DNA of 64,000 nt from NCBI GenBank assembly GCA_012934845.2, contig WNNJ02003004.1:62001-126000 (forward strand), read 5' to 3'. The position numbers and the translations under genes are program-made. The notes beneath the pieces were generated by a model, which was not told the DNA's origin, searched no databases, and saw nothing but the letters and a program-made list of their open reading frames with translations. The DNA comes from Pomphorhynchus laevis. Taxonomy: Eukaryota; Acanthocephala; Palaeacanthocephala; Echinorhynchida; Pomphorhynchidae. The stretch's first letter is position 1. Each line of letters starts with the position of its first letter. Below are positions 43,549 through 53,984 of this stretch, one piece after another.

Positions 43549-43764
43549 ATGGGATTTCCTACAAGAAAACCCCGGAGTTTCCCTCCAGTATTTCATGTTT
43601 CCATGCTACCGTTTTTTGTCGTATTTACGACAAATACATTGTTTAAGACGTATGTGATGCCGTACGTAAAACGTAATTTTGACGCATTTGGTTATTACCG
43701 TTACTGCTATATTCAATTCGAACACCTCTTGAGTTCAGCGGTAAATATCCAAGTTACTAAGTAG
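43549..43764 (+). CDS. Candidate small membrane protein, 71 aa
   Basis: The frame begins MGFPTRKPRSFPPVFHVSML and has one hydrophobic segment (MLPFFVVFTTNTLFKTYV, about residues 19-36), then YVKRNFDAFGYYRYC. A basic N-terminus followed by a single membrane span is typical of small mitochondrial inner-membrane subunits, but I cannot name a family. An acceptor-like TTCTGCAG sits 11 nt before the ATG, as with the surer host genes. A donor-like GCG|GTAAAT near 43741 may end the exon early. A LINE fragment begins about 20 bp after the stop. It could equally be chance. Confidence 0.35.
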   Translation: MGFPTRKPRSFPPVFHVSMLPFFVVFTTNTLFKTYVMPYVKRNFDAFGYYRYCYIQFEHLLSSAVNIQVTK

Positions 43765-43784
43765 CGTTGTGGAGTGAAATCGCA

Positions 43785-44390
43785 GGTGGTCGTCTTTCAT
43801 AGCGCCCCCGCCACCAAAACGAAACTTAAGAAATTAACACTATATGCACTCTCCTCCATTTTGCAGCCTCAACCACTTCCTACATTCACAAGTCGAGTAA
43901 AATAACTGGGGTTCATCATTACGGTGAACTGGTCAGCAAAAGCTGACCTGGATATACTCAAGCGTATCCTGAAGAAAGCTAGGTGGGCCCTGAAACAATC
44001 TCAGCATCTGTCATTGAATGGGAAAACCCAAGTGCGCCTCTGGAGTACTTGGCCTCTATCGGGATTAGTCTTCTTTTCAAGAGGACGTCCCCCAGAACAA
44101 AGATTAAGGTTTCTCAAGCTCCTAATCTCGCGATTGCTGAGCATAGTCCGCCTGGACTATTCTTCGGGGAGTGAGATACCCCGGGTGGTTTAGTCGGAGA
44201 GCGGCGTGTTAGATTGGCTGGAGGGATCAGATCCCTGTGGACCTAAGGCCGTGACACAGTGAAGACTCCATTAACGACCGACTGACTTTGTTTTCTATGC
44301 TTTCTTTTTCTGCCAGTTTTTCTTTTAAAACTTTTTAGTGGTTATATAGTTATTAACAAAACCCTTATTATTGTTGTTGTTGAGTGCCAG
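43785..44390 (+). mobile_element. LINE-I family, 3' end fragment
   Basis: The last RT residues are in the frame 43924-44193: ADLDILKRILKKARWALKQ and QVRLWSTWPLSGLVFFSRG. The tRNA-like box (TTTAGTCGGAGAGCGGCGTG near 44190), the hairpin GGGATCAGATCCC and a tail CCCTTATTATTGTTGTTGTTG near 44365-44385 follow. The copy is 5' truncated. Confidence 0.8.
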
Positions 44391-44938
44391 TTTATGTCAA
44401 CGACATTATAGTAACAGCAGAAACAGATGACGGACAACTGATGAACATCTGAATAGGCTACAATTAGTGCTGCATAAATTGCTAATTTTTGGTTTGAAAA
44501 TAAAACGAGTAATGTGTGTTCATGAAGAAGACCGCTAAGTTTTTCAGCCATATATTAGACTTATGCATCAATACATACTAATGATAAAAAATTAAAGCGA
44601 TTTTATAGTGCGTACAATACATTGTATTGTATGGCTGGCTTGTAAATAAAAAAGTGTTGACGTTTGTGTTGCTTCTCTTATTAATGAACTAAACAGTTCA
44701 TCCTTGAACTCATTCACTGATGATCGACTAATACTAAGTATTCTTGTTGCTTAAATGAAATCCGTTATATTCAAACTCGTTTTAGAGTTATATCCAAGCT
44801 ATTTATAGTGTCTATGATGAAACATTTTGTAATAAATTTGGAAACAGTGAGTAATAATTCGGCACCGCTGCCAAATTCAGGGGTGTAAATGCGCAAAAGC
44901 GAAGTTGCTTATATAACATTAATATTCTTTTTTTTGAA
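44391..44938. other. Stretch without a recognised gene
   Basis: AT-rich spacer between two LINE-I tails. The - strand frame at 44551-44342 overlaps the LINE tail and shows no known domain. Confidence 0.3.
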
Positions 44939-45300
44939 ACAGGTGCGCTTATGGTGCACATGGGCAATCTCGGGATTAGTCTTCTTTTCTAGAGGACGTT
45001 TCCTCGAGCAAGGACTAAGGTTTTTCTTGCTCCTCATCTCGCGATTACCTACCAACCATTGTAGCCTCGACTGGACTATCAAATGTGTGAGAGACCTTGA
45101 GTGGAATAGATCGAGGGCGGCGAGTTGGTGAAAGCAGGATGGCTCTGATCCCCCAGTCTGTCTATAGATAGACTACAGACACATACAATGAAGAATTAAC
45201 GATATTCTTTGACTGCTTTTCGTTTTTATTTTTTACTTTTAGTCTGGCCATATTTAACATATTTTTGTAATTAAGAAAATCTTATTATTATTTTATTCAG
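44939..45300 (+). mobile_element. LINE-I family, second 3' end fragment
   Basis: The frame 44889-45131 contains QVRLWCTWAISGLVFFSRG after unrelated residues, marking the truncation point at about 44939. The 3' region is more diverged from the tRNA-like box than other copies (GATCGAGGGCGGCGAGTTGG near 45110). The tail TCTTATTATTATTTTATTC ends near 45298. Confidence 0.75.
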
Positions 45301-45579
45301 AATGAAGAAATAAATTTCATTATAAAAAGATTTACCTCTTAGTTCAGAAAAATAATATCTATAGTAAAAATGTAATAAGCAGGGTTTTGAATCAAATTTA
45401 TTATCACAACAGTTTAATATATTCTTTGTTATAAAACTTTTTGCTACTGTATCACCTAAATTTAATGTGTTGATTAAATTCTCGAACAAAATTTATATCA
45501 AACAGGGTTTTTATTTGAAACAATATTTGGTATTTAACTAACTGATTGTGAGCATTTTCGGGGGGGGGTTAATTTCATA

Positions 45580-47310
45580 TTATGTAAAAGGCCGTTATGC
45601 CCGCTCATCGTACAATACAATACATTAAAAACAGAAGCAAAATATCAGTAACGAGCAATCCAAGGATAAAGTTTTCTGATGTTGTCTTGATCCGCTTATA
45701 TTATCCAACTGTCGACCAAATCCTTGAATTGTCTTAATGATGACTTAGCCAAGATGTCATGTGCTAAAGAGTTCCACAACTTTAACGCTCTGCATGACAA
45801 TCGCGATACCATTGTGAACCTTCCAATTTGCCTAGTGCGCTACCTGAGTAAATGGCCCCTATGAATTTGTCGGACATTCATTTCAACGCAGTCGTTTGAA
45901 TATCCATCAATCCCCTTAACTATATGACACATCGCGAGCAGATTCAAAAGCAGTAGTCTGGTTTGCACTGACATCATACCCATCGAAGTTAATCGATCAT
46001 TATAACTAATCCTTTCATCTCCTAGAATGAGTTTGCTACCACGCCGTATAATTTTCTCTGTATCATTTTTATCAGTAGTGGAAGAGAATGTTGCTTGGAT
46101 GGCATAGCGAACTAGCGCGCTGCATATCCAAACAAAACAGAGTGGATATACAGACAAAAAGTTTTTAATCAGATAAATCATCTTGTAGATCTACAGCGTT
46201 TATCAGTGTCCATTCTAGTTTTCAGTGTCAATTGCAAAAGTATGCCAAGATCACGAACTTGATTAGTCGAAATAATTCTACAGGACCCGACACTGTACAA
46301 GGAAGAAACATAGGACCTACCGAGCCGTATGTGTGAGCACTTCGAAATGTTTAATACTATGCAAGTGTTAACACCGCGTATGAACCCTATCAATATCACG
46401 CTGTAAGCGGATATGGTCTCTTTTAGATTGGGACTATGTAAGCGGACAGTACAGTTGAGTCAGTAGACTGTCCATGAAGATATTAAACAATAAAGATCCT
46501 AGTACAGTACCCTGAGTAACTCCTGACGTAATTTAATGTGGCGAAAATAATATACTACTAATTCGTACTTGGAAAGATCTATTAGATAGAAAATAACTAA
46601 TCCATTCTATAACTAGACTATTAATGCCATATCCGGTTATTATTTGAATGAGACGACTGGGGAACATGATAGAACGCACGACTAAAATCGAACATAACAA
46701 CATTCACTGCCTTACCCTGGACGAGGATTAAATCCAAGTTTCACTGGCAGACAGTGAAATATTGTCTTACTGTTCGTAAGACAATAAAATCTTTTTCTGA
46801 AGCCATGTTGCGCAGAGCTATGTTGGCCTGTTATGCTCAAGTGCCGATTATGTGATCGCAAATAATCCTTTCGAGTACCTTGCTCAAATGATTCGTAAGT
46901 CTTATAGCTCGATATTTGTCAGCTAAACGACACGACAATCATCTTTTTTGAACACCGTCACCACTACTGCACACTTCCATTCAGAAGGTATTTGTATGCT
47001 ATCTACGAATACAAAAAATTATCAAGTCAACAAATGCTGACTTAATAATTTGAGTAGATACGGATGAATGTCATCGTGGCCTGACGAAGATGAAGACGAC
47101 AATTGTGATAATCTTCGGATCACGTCCTTCTCGTTGATTATAATGAAAGCATTATAACACTCAGGGAAATAGATGCTCCAAAAGACATCAGCTACACTAG
47201 AACTAGAATTGCATAGATCGAATGGATTAGCAATGTCTGATGGGGGAATTAAGCAACTTCCCGTTCGAGGATAGTGTAGTGATTTCAAAATAGTTGTAAT
47301 CATGTAATAT
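45580..47310 (-). mobile_element. CR1-clade LINE (copy d), broken
   Basis: The frame 47303-47022 carries the RT entry region (VIRRLSQLSSSSSSGHDDIHPYLLKLLSQ). The frames 46399-46178 (SKCSHIRLGRS) and 46181-45840 (ALVRYAIQATFSSTTDK, IRRGSKLILGDERISYNDRL) carry its C-terminal half. Between them the sequence still follows CR1 in order, such as a GVTQGTVLGSLLF-like block near 46510. The 5' part is missing; an L2-like LINE lies just beyond 47330. Confidence 0.75.
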
Positions 47311-47330
47311 TAATATATAATATTAATATT

Positions 47331-48833
47331 AAAACCTCACCTGCCGATCCCCTGCCTACCCACATATTAAAATCTATATGCTCATCGATATCCCCATTTC
47401 TCACAACCTTGTTTAACTCGTCCATCCGCAGTCGTATCTTCCCTTCACACTGGAAATCCGCAATCGTTCGTCCCCTCCTTAAGAAACAATCGCTCGACCC
47501 CTCCCTTCCTTCTAGCTATCGCCCCATTTCACTACTCCCTACTCTTTCTAAGCTCTTAGAACGCCTCATCTTAATACAAATCAACGCTTATCTCTCCTCA
47601 TCCAATCTGTACCCTCCTTTCCAATCCGCTTTCCGCTCTAATCACTCGACAGAAATCGCATGCATAAAAGTGTACAACGACTTACTCATTTCTCGAGACA
47701 AGGCTCTATATAGTGTTCTCATCTCCCTGGACCTCTCCTCCGCATTCGACATTGTCGACCACTCCGTCCTCCTTTCTCGCCTTCGTTATGATTACGGCTT
47801 TTCTTCCTCCTCCGTAGCTTGGTTCGCCTCATATCTATCCGACCGTTCCTTTCGCGTCTGTTCTAATTCATCATCCTCCCCTCCCATCCCTATTTTTTGC
47901 GGGGTTCCACAAGGTTCAGTCCTAGGTCCCCTGCTTTTCTCTCTTTTGCTTGGCGATCTCTCTCCATTTATCAAACCTTACTCCTTTAACGTCATGCAAT
48001 ACGCCGATGACATTCTAATCTATGCTCATGCACCCGCACATCGCATACACGATATCGCCATTTCTGCCTCCAACTGTCTCTCTTCTATCTACAAGCGTCT
48101 CTCCAATCTCCATCTCGTTCTAAACGCCGAAAAGTCCAAAATAATGTGGATCCTTCCCCGTAAACCAAGCATATCTCCTCCCATTGTATCTTTTGCCTCA
48201 TCGATCATCCCTGTAGTCCACAATCTCACTTTCTTAGGCTTCCATTTCGATGATCACCTTTCCCTTAAACCCTTCGTCCGTGACAAGGTCCGCTCGTCTA
48301 ACTTAATTCTTCGTGACATCCGCCGTATCCGCCCCCTTATCGACTTCCGTTCTTGTATGTCTCTTCTTTCATCGCTTCTTTTCCCTAAAATCGATTACTG
48401 CCTTAGCCTTTTCGCCAATTCTCCAAAATCCATCATCCTACCCCTACAACAAATAATCAACACCGCCGTTCGAGTGCTCTTTCGCCTCCGTTGCTTCGAC
48501 CACACATCCACATATTTTGCCCAACTCTCCTGGCCCACCATCCACATCCGCATCAAACTCCGCCTTCTTCTCATTACTTTTCGTCTCATCGCTGTCGGCT
48601 CCCCATCGTTCATCAACCTTCCTTTCTTAGACGATACTCGTCCCACCTCGCTATCGCTTCGTTCCTGTCATACCCTCTTACTCCACGTTCCTAATTACTT
48701 CAACAACTACGGTCTCCGATCCTTCCTCGTCGCCGCCTCACTCGCCTGGAATCAACTCCCTCTCGACGTCCGCCGCGCTCCCTCTTTTATCACATTCAAA
48801 CACCTCCTCCGTTCACACCTTCTCGACGCCTGA
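47331..48833 (+). CDS. C1 LINE reverse transcriptase, open to its terminus
   Basis: A 500-residue open frame (474 from the first Met at 47409), with no stop or frameshift. Counting from that Met: SYRPISLLPTLSKLLERLIL at 36-55, SLDLSSAFDIVDHSVLLSRL at 106-125, CGVPQGSVLGPLLFSLLLGDL at 164-184, catalytic YADD at 198-201 and FLGFHFDDHLSLKPFVRDKV further on. The C-terminal domain contains YGLRSFLVAASLAWNQLP. It lacks the endonuclease, so it cannot move alone, but the intact frame suggests that the family was active recently. Confidence 0.9.
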   Translation, partial: KTSPADPLPTHILKSICSSISPFLTTLFNSSIRSRIFPSHWKSAIVRPLLKKQSLDPSLPSSYRPISLLPTLSKLLERLILIQINAYLSSSNLYPPFQSAFRSNHSTEIACIKVYNDLLISRDKALYSVLISLDLSSAFDIVDHSVLLSRLRYDYGFSSSSVAWFASYLSDRSFRVCSNSSSSPPIPIFCGVPQGSVLGPLLFSLLLGDLSPFIKPYSFNVMQYADDILIYAHAPAHRIHDIAISASNCLSSIYKRLSNLHLVLNAEKSKIMWILPRKPSISPPIVSFASSIIPVVHNLTFLGFHFDDHLSLKPFVRDKVRSSNLILRDIRRIRPLIDFRSCMSLLSSLLFPKIDYCLSLFANSPKSIILPLQQIINTAVRVLFRLRCFDHTSTYFAQLSWPTIHIRIKLRLLLITFRLIAVGSPSFINLPFLDDTRPTSLSLRSCHTLLLHVPNYFNNYGLRSFLVAASLAWNQLPLDVRRAPSFITFKHLLRSHLLDA

Positions 48834-48905
48834 TTCACAGTTTTGTTTTTGTTGTGGTCATGTAAGCGTGCGCTGGCACGCATTTGCCACGTTAAAATAA
48901 ATCTT
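47331..48905 (+). mobile_element. L2/Rex1-like LINE (subfamily C1), 5' truncated, RT frame open
   Basis: The LINE begins abruptly at KTSPADPLPTHILKS (47331) and runs to the 3' hairpin (48861-48892), TTAAAATAAATC and an AT tail. The left flank is ATTAATATATAATATTAATATT and the right flank AATAATATTATTATGTAATA; I cannot define a clear target duplication in such simple sequence. It is very close to the - strand copy at 28485-30880. Confidence 0.92.
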
Positions 48906-49164
48906 TTTTTTAATAATATTATTATGTAATAACATTATTGTATTATTACTGTAGTATTGTGTGTTGAGCACCTAAATATTAATTTCCCAGCGGATTATTG
49001 AAATCACATATTTAATGCCTTAATTCATTATTTTAAGAACATAGGTCTAGTATATTAAACTTAATTCACTATCTTAAAAGCACATGGCGAAATTAAATGT
49101 AAATAATTATAGCTAACAATCTTCAAAGCTATATCACCTAAATGTATTATTAATAATAATACAA

Positions 49165-49245
49165 ATTTATTTAATGTGGCAAATGCGTGGCAAATATAAA
49201 TTTATTTAATGTGGCAAATTTATTTAATGTGGCAATTATTAATAT
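49165..49245 (-). repeat. Three stacked copies of the L2-like LINE 3' tail
   Basis: The motif TTTATTTAATGTGGCAA occurs three times within about 70 bp; only the first continues into ATGCGTG. It is the extreme 3' end of the C-type LINEs without any coding part. Confidence 0.7.
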
Positions 49246-49559
49246 ACATCGACCAGGTAAGCACATTGCTTGTGAAATCAGAAGCAGAAAAATAATAAAG
49301 ACAAAAATGAAAGCAAAACAGAAAATCAGTTAAAATGTATCCTGAGTTGTTTATTGAAAATTTTGGCAGTTGTTGCGCAGAGGACATATACAGGCTGCTG
49401 TTTCACGTTTCGTTGATTCGGTTAATAATCATAGCGCAAGTCGTCTTTGGCCGTATTTTACGTTTCAAGGAAATATGATGACATCGAAGAATATATTAAT
49501 TTCTTAGGTTAAAGATATGTCGGGTACTTTGGATAAGACAGAGACCGCCAAATAAATCA
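49246..49559. other. Stretch without a recognised gene
   Basis: Nothing recognised on either strand. Confidence 0.3.
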
Positions 49560-49880
49560 AATCAGCTAACTGAGTCTACGTATTTAATATAATTATAAAA
49601 TAAACAAAACATAATAATGCTAAATCAAAATTTAATAATTAAATAATAAAATAAATAATTGTTATAAGATTTTTTATAATTTAAATCAAGTTAAAATAAA
49701 AAATTGAAATTTAAAATAAAAGTCAATTTTTATGAATTGACTAATCAATAACAGACGTTGTATCAGAATAAAGATAAGAGATTAATGTTTCGACTCCTAA
49801 CTTCTCTACCCAACATAGCAGAGGGCCAAACACGTGTTAAGGACGTATTTAATACGTGTTAAGGACGTATTGTTAGGACG
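49560..49880 (-). repeat. Dispersed repeat E1
   Basis: It starts with CAGCTAACTGAGTCTACGTA and continues through TTGAATTGACTAATCAATAACAG-like sequence to CAACATAGCAGAGGGCC. It ends in a small duplication (ACGTGTTAAGGACGTATTTA, then the same again), near 49829-49875. Confidence 0.65.
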
Positions 49881-50994
49881 TAAACACTAAATCAGTTTCT
49901 CTTACCAAAACTTATACTGATTGGACCCCTAAAATGTTGAGTCTATCAAGAGGTATAGCATTCCGTAACGGTACAAGAGGAACGGCTTTTTCAGAACTCG
50001 TTCATATAGGTCCAATCACCTCAAAGTTAGGGATATGCCATTGGAGAGGCGTACAGTATGTGAATGCGTATAACTGTATTGAAAATAAGGCGGTAGCATT
50101 TTCGTCAATGGTACCGAGGGATCTACTCAGCATATCTAGCAGGCGAAGACACTTGCTTGAATTGTAACTAACGTGATCACGTGATTTGAGGTCATTAGAT
50201 GCAATGTTGCCTAAATCGGTCGTTTTCGATACAATTTTGATTGTTACATCGTCTTATTATTAATATGTTATTAAGTGATTTTTTATATAAACCAATATTT
50301 CATATTTCACTCACTGATTGTGAACATCTTCGGACTATATAATGTTATGTTATAACATTATTTTTGTGCTGTTATTTGTACTTGTAATGCACCAAATCTA
50401 ATATTTTTCTAAATAAAAATCGTAAATCATTTTTCTAAAAATAAAGGGATATCTAATTTGAATATAGATGAATCATAAATTAGTTCCATAGACACTTATT
50501 GGTTGAATCGAGCGTTTCATCCGACATATGAAAATTGACGCTGGCCTGTATCATTCCACTTCAATGATATTAGTTAAAGATTTGAAATAATAAAATATTG
50601 GTTTGAATTTCGCTAGACTTTTTTACACGCAAGAAACGTCAGTAACGCTCAGGTTCATATTATTTATTTTAAAACTACATTAAAAATTTAGTCAATTTCG
50701 TGGTTATTGTTTAATTAAGTGACAAAGTAATCGCGGACAAAGTAATCTTTTAATTGAAATTAAATTTGAAAACGTTTGCACATTTTTTTTGCATTTGATC
50801 CCTTTCACTAATTTCTTTTTCACTAATCAACGTTGAAACTTTTTATCACAGCAGCTCAAAACAGTTAGTAGATTTCTCGCCGCAATTACTTTAGAATAGT
50901 AGCTACCCAACTTTAAAATCATAAATATATGGATAAAATTGAATTAATAGAAGCCATAAATTTTATAGGTTATTGTATTAATATAGGTTACTAT
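49881..50994. other. Stretch without a recognised gene
   Basis: The frame 49934-50167 (77 residues) has no recognisable domain. The rest is AT-rich. A motif CTGATTGTGAACATCTTCGG near 50323 resembles TGATTGTGAGCATTTTCGG near 45542, probably a minor repeat. Confidence 0.3.
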
Positions 50995-51294
50995 TATTAA
51001 TATATTTTGTAGATTACATTTAAATTTACAAAAAACATATTTTTGCATGATCATTCATGGATACCATATAATATAAAATATAATACATTAAATAATGAAA
51101 TTTTAAGAATTGCAACAATATGTAATGATATTGGCTTTCTTCAAAATCATTTAAATAATTTAATAGATGCATATTTTAAACTAGGTTACTATAAAAATAA
51201 CATCAAGCAGAAAATAGTAAAATATATAAATCAACACAATAATATAAAGAATAAATTTAAACTCATACCCGAAAATCTTTATGAATGGATATAA
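50995..51294 (+). mobile_element. Penelope-like reverse transcriptase end, fragment
   Basis: The frame 51043-51294 includes LNNEILRIATICNDIGFLQN and LIDAYFKLGYYKNNIKQKI, which resembles the helical region after the RT palm in Penelope-like elements (EIxRxxxLxxN...LxxxFxxxGYP). The same DNA occurs in opposite orientation at about 55880-56060, so it is a repeat, not a single-copy gene. It is immediately followed by an E1 repeat. Assignment is by eye. Confidence 0.45.
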
Positions 51295-51540
51295 TATATA
51301 CTTTGTATTATATTATTATACTAGATAATCAAATTTCATCAGATGAAATATGTCATTAGCACATGTTTGGCTCCGCTGCTATGCTGAGTCGAGAAATTGG
51401 TGCCGAAACATGATAGCATAGTAGTTCCTCCTGATGACCTCTAATCCTTATTCTGATATATCGTCTGTTATTTATTAGTCAATTCATAACTATTGACTTT
51501 TATTTTTAATTTCAATTTTTTATTTTAACTTGATATACAC
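51295..51540 (+). repeat. Dispersed repeat E1, truncated
   Basis: It contains ACTAGATAATCAAATTTCAT, GTCATTAGCACATGTTTGGC, CGCTGCTATGCTG, GATAGCATAGTAGTTCCTCC and TTATTAGTCAATTCATAA, in the same orientation as the 15650 copy. The CTCAGTTAGCT end is missing. Confidence 0.65.
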
Positions 51541-51699
51541 CTACGCGATTTAGCACAATCCTTTACATACTCATGTGCGTCACATCTAACAGTAGATATG
51601 CATTCATAAGTATAGCGTTAGAATTATAAATTAATTTGCTTTTAATCCAGTTTGAATTTAACAAATTTTCCGTTACCGCCGTGCAATGGAACACCCGGA

Positions 51700-51815
51700 C
51701 TCATCAGAAAGATGTGTACCGCTGTAGTTTCCTTTTGCACACTACACTTAGATTCGAATCTAGGTATTTTAAATCGGTGGGATTACGCCTTACCGACTAG
51801 TCTAACCATTCAGTA
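51700..51815 (-). mobile_element. Possible tRNA-derived SINE head
   Basis: On the - strand, GGTTAGACTAGTCGGTAAGG is A-box-like and, about 30 nt later, AGATTCGAATCTA is B-box-like, with a spacing close to that of a tRNA gene. Acceptor and anticodon stems are not complete, so it is not a functional tRNA. A second copy in this window was not found. Confidence 0.4.
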
Positions 51816-52647
51816 CATATATAATTTCCTCAGTATATGAAACCTTCAATATAATAAATCTCTGAAACCGCATTTTCCGAGATGCATTCATTTAATTGTT
51901 TCTTTATATTCAATACTGATGCGATTAGGAGATCATTTAATCGGTGCTGGTGTTACTTTAACGGATTCCTTTACTTATTTTAGTCAATTTTGTTTGATCA
52001 TACTAGGTGTTTTCGCAGCAGAAACCAGCTACGGTATCAATCCTTCATTACTTCCAACTCCATACACCTTAATTTAGTACATGTTAGATTATATTTTTCG
52101 TGACAAATGTCATCTCTGAAGAAAATAATGTATGTGATGTAACACATAATTGGTGCTGGTGATTAATTATTCTACAACATATGAATTTAGCATTCTTCAG
52201 GCCCTCACATGGCTCTTTATACCCCTCATCCCCTGACTCATTGTTTAATGCTTATCATTCATAATAAAATTATGTGTTACGCACATAATTAAAATATTGC
52301 GTAATAAAATATTATGCACACAAATTGATTTTATAATTTTTTAATATTTATCATTTATTTTTTAAATAGCATTTTTTAATTTATAAATAATACAAAATAC
52401 GCTGATTTAGATCTGATTAATCTTATAACCTTTGTTACTGATACTAGCCGTGAAGAAATAAAATGTATGTGGAGCATTTATATTAATTGTCAGCCTCTGA
52501 GCTCCTAGTGCTAAATTTGAGTTTTTAACTCCAAAATATTATGATTTCCATAGATTTTGAATAACTCTGTAAGAAGCGTTCTAGATAGAAAAACCTTGTT
52601 GAGAAATAACTTTCCAAATTTTACTTAACATAAAATTAGAACATTTT
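51816..52647. other. Stretch without a recognised gene
   Basis: Nothing coding is supported. A few ATTATGTGTTACGCACATAA-like palindromic motifs occur near 52264-52290. Confidence 0.3.
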
Positions 52648-53075
52648 ATTAACATCAAATTAGAAACAGTCTCCAGTCAATAAAAATTTAAAAATGGTCT
52701 CGACTAAGGTCATCATTGGCTTAAAACTTGTCAAGGCTGTTATGATCATTTTATATTTAGTAGTATAGCTTTGACGAAAATGACAGCTAATTAAACTGAT
52801 AAAATGATCAAGGATTTTATCTAACAAATCCTATTTAATTGCCCCAAATTTTAAAATTCAGCCGTTTGTCTCATTGATTTAGAGGGTTAATCAAGAGTAA
52901 ATAATCCTTGATCATTTTATCAGCTTAGCTGTCATTTTCATCAAAGCTATGCTAAGTTTAAACTACTAAATATAAAATGATCATAACAGCCTTGACAAGT
53001 TTCAAGCAAATGATGACCTTAGTCGAGATCATTATTAAATTTTTATTGACTGGAGACTTTCTAATTTGATGTTAA
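52648..53075. mobile_element. Foldback element with long inverted repeats
   Basis: About 425 bp. The left arm begins TTAACATCAAATTAGAAA and contains GTCTCCAGTCAATAAAAATT, CAAGGCTGTTATGATCATTT and ATCAAGGATT. The right arm is its imperfect reverse complement, ending CTAATTTGATGTTAA. Each arm is about 170-190 bp with a short centre. Non-coding. Confidence 0.8.
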
Positions 53076-53502
53076 CTTTTCTACATTGATTATCTTATAT
53101 TTTATTACGCAATTCCTAAACATAGGTTATCATTGGACGTCTTCAATACCCACAGGCTTTATCTTCTAATGAAATACCCACCACGTCCACGCGTGTTTCT
53201 CGTTTTCTTGTTTGTTCAATTCAGCTTTATCAATGTTGTTTACCTCTTCTGCTATATTTGCCAGATTCGCTATCAGCAAATACAATTTAGCAACAATTAC
53301 TTTTTATTGCGGTATATCCTTGAATTAATTATTTGCTTTTTAAATTGTTGCTGCTTTAAACATCCCCGCACGTGGCCATCAGTTTGACATCAAACGATCA
53401 CGATACCTTTCTTTCTTAGAAACTGCAATGTAATGAGATGGCACAGCGTGTGCAATGTATAGTAGATAGTTAAAACAGCAAAAATTAAATACATTTCTAA
53501 AA

Positions 53503-53610
53503 ATGAAACGTGTTAGTGAAGATTCTGTGCAAGATAAATCTGAAACTCAAACGTTTTCTTCTGGAAAGCGAGCCAGATTTTTTTCGTCATCTTCATCAAC
53601 AACATCTGAG
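53503..53610 (+). CDS. First coding exon of an unidentified host gene
   Basis: A 36-codon exon, MKRVSEDSVQDKSETQTFSS followed by GKRARFF and a Ser/Thr-rich run, ending at TCTGAG|GTGAAT in phase 0. Reading on would stop ten codons into the intron. The KRARFF cluster could be a nuclear localisation signal; nuclear RNA-binding proteins often start like this, but no family can be named. No downstream exon is certain in the window. One in-phase candidate follows TTTTTTTGCAG at 59018-59062 and ends in a stop after 14 codons. A LINE is inserted in the presumed intron. Confidence 0.5.
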
Positions 53611-53984
53611 GTGAATATCACATTTTTACGTTCATTATAATTCCGCCTAAACATGCAATTTAAATCATAACCTTGATATAATTATTAAGTCGTTTTATAG
53701 CTTTGTTTTTTTACTGTTTTGATTGATCAATGACCGAATACCCGAAACTCGATACTTGGTCAAATATACTTGTTCAAGTCAAATTTAATTTTCAAAACAA
53801 AGTTTATTTCAAATTTTTGAACTTTTCATTATATATAATATGAGAAAAAATTAAAAAATTTCAAATTCAATTTTATTTCAAAATAGAATTCCTTTAAATT
53901 AATTGTAAGAACTTTAAATGATTTAGGGCATTAAAATTATAAATTTAATTTTTTGTATAATCGATCGTGATCGTATCATAAATA
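53611..53984. other. Presumed intron, AT-rich
   Basis: No feature recognised. Confidence 0.3.

Noticed and set aside
53133-53387. 84-codon frame with hydrophobic residues before the exon at 53503
   Set aside because: AT-rich hydrophobic translation without splice context or similarity; probably promoter-side DNA.
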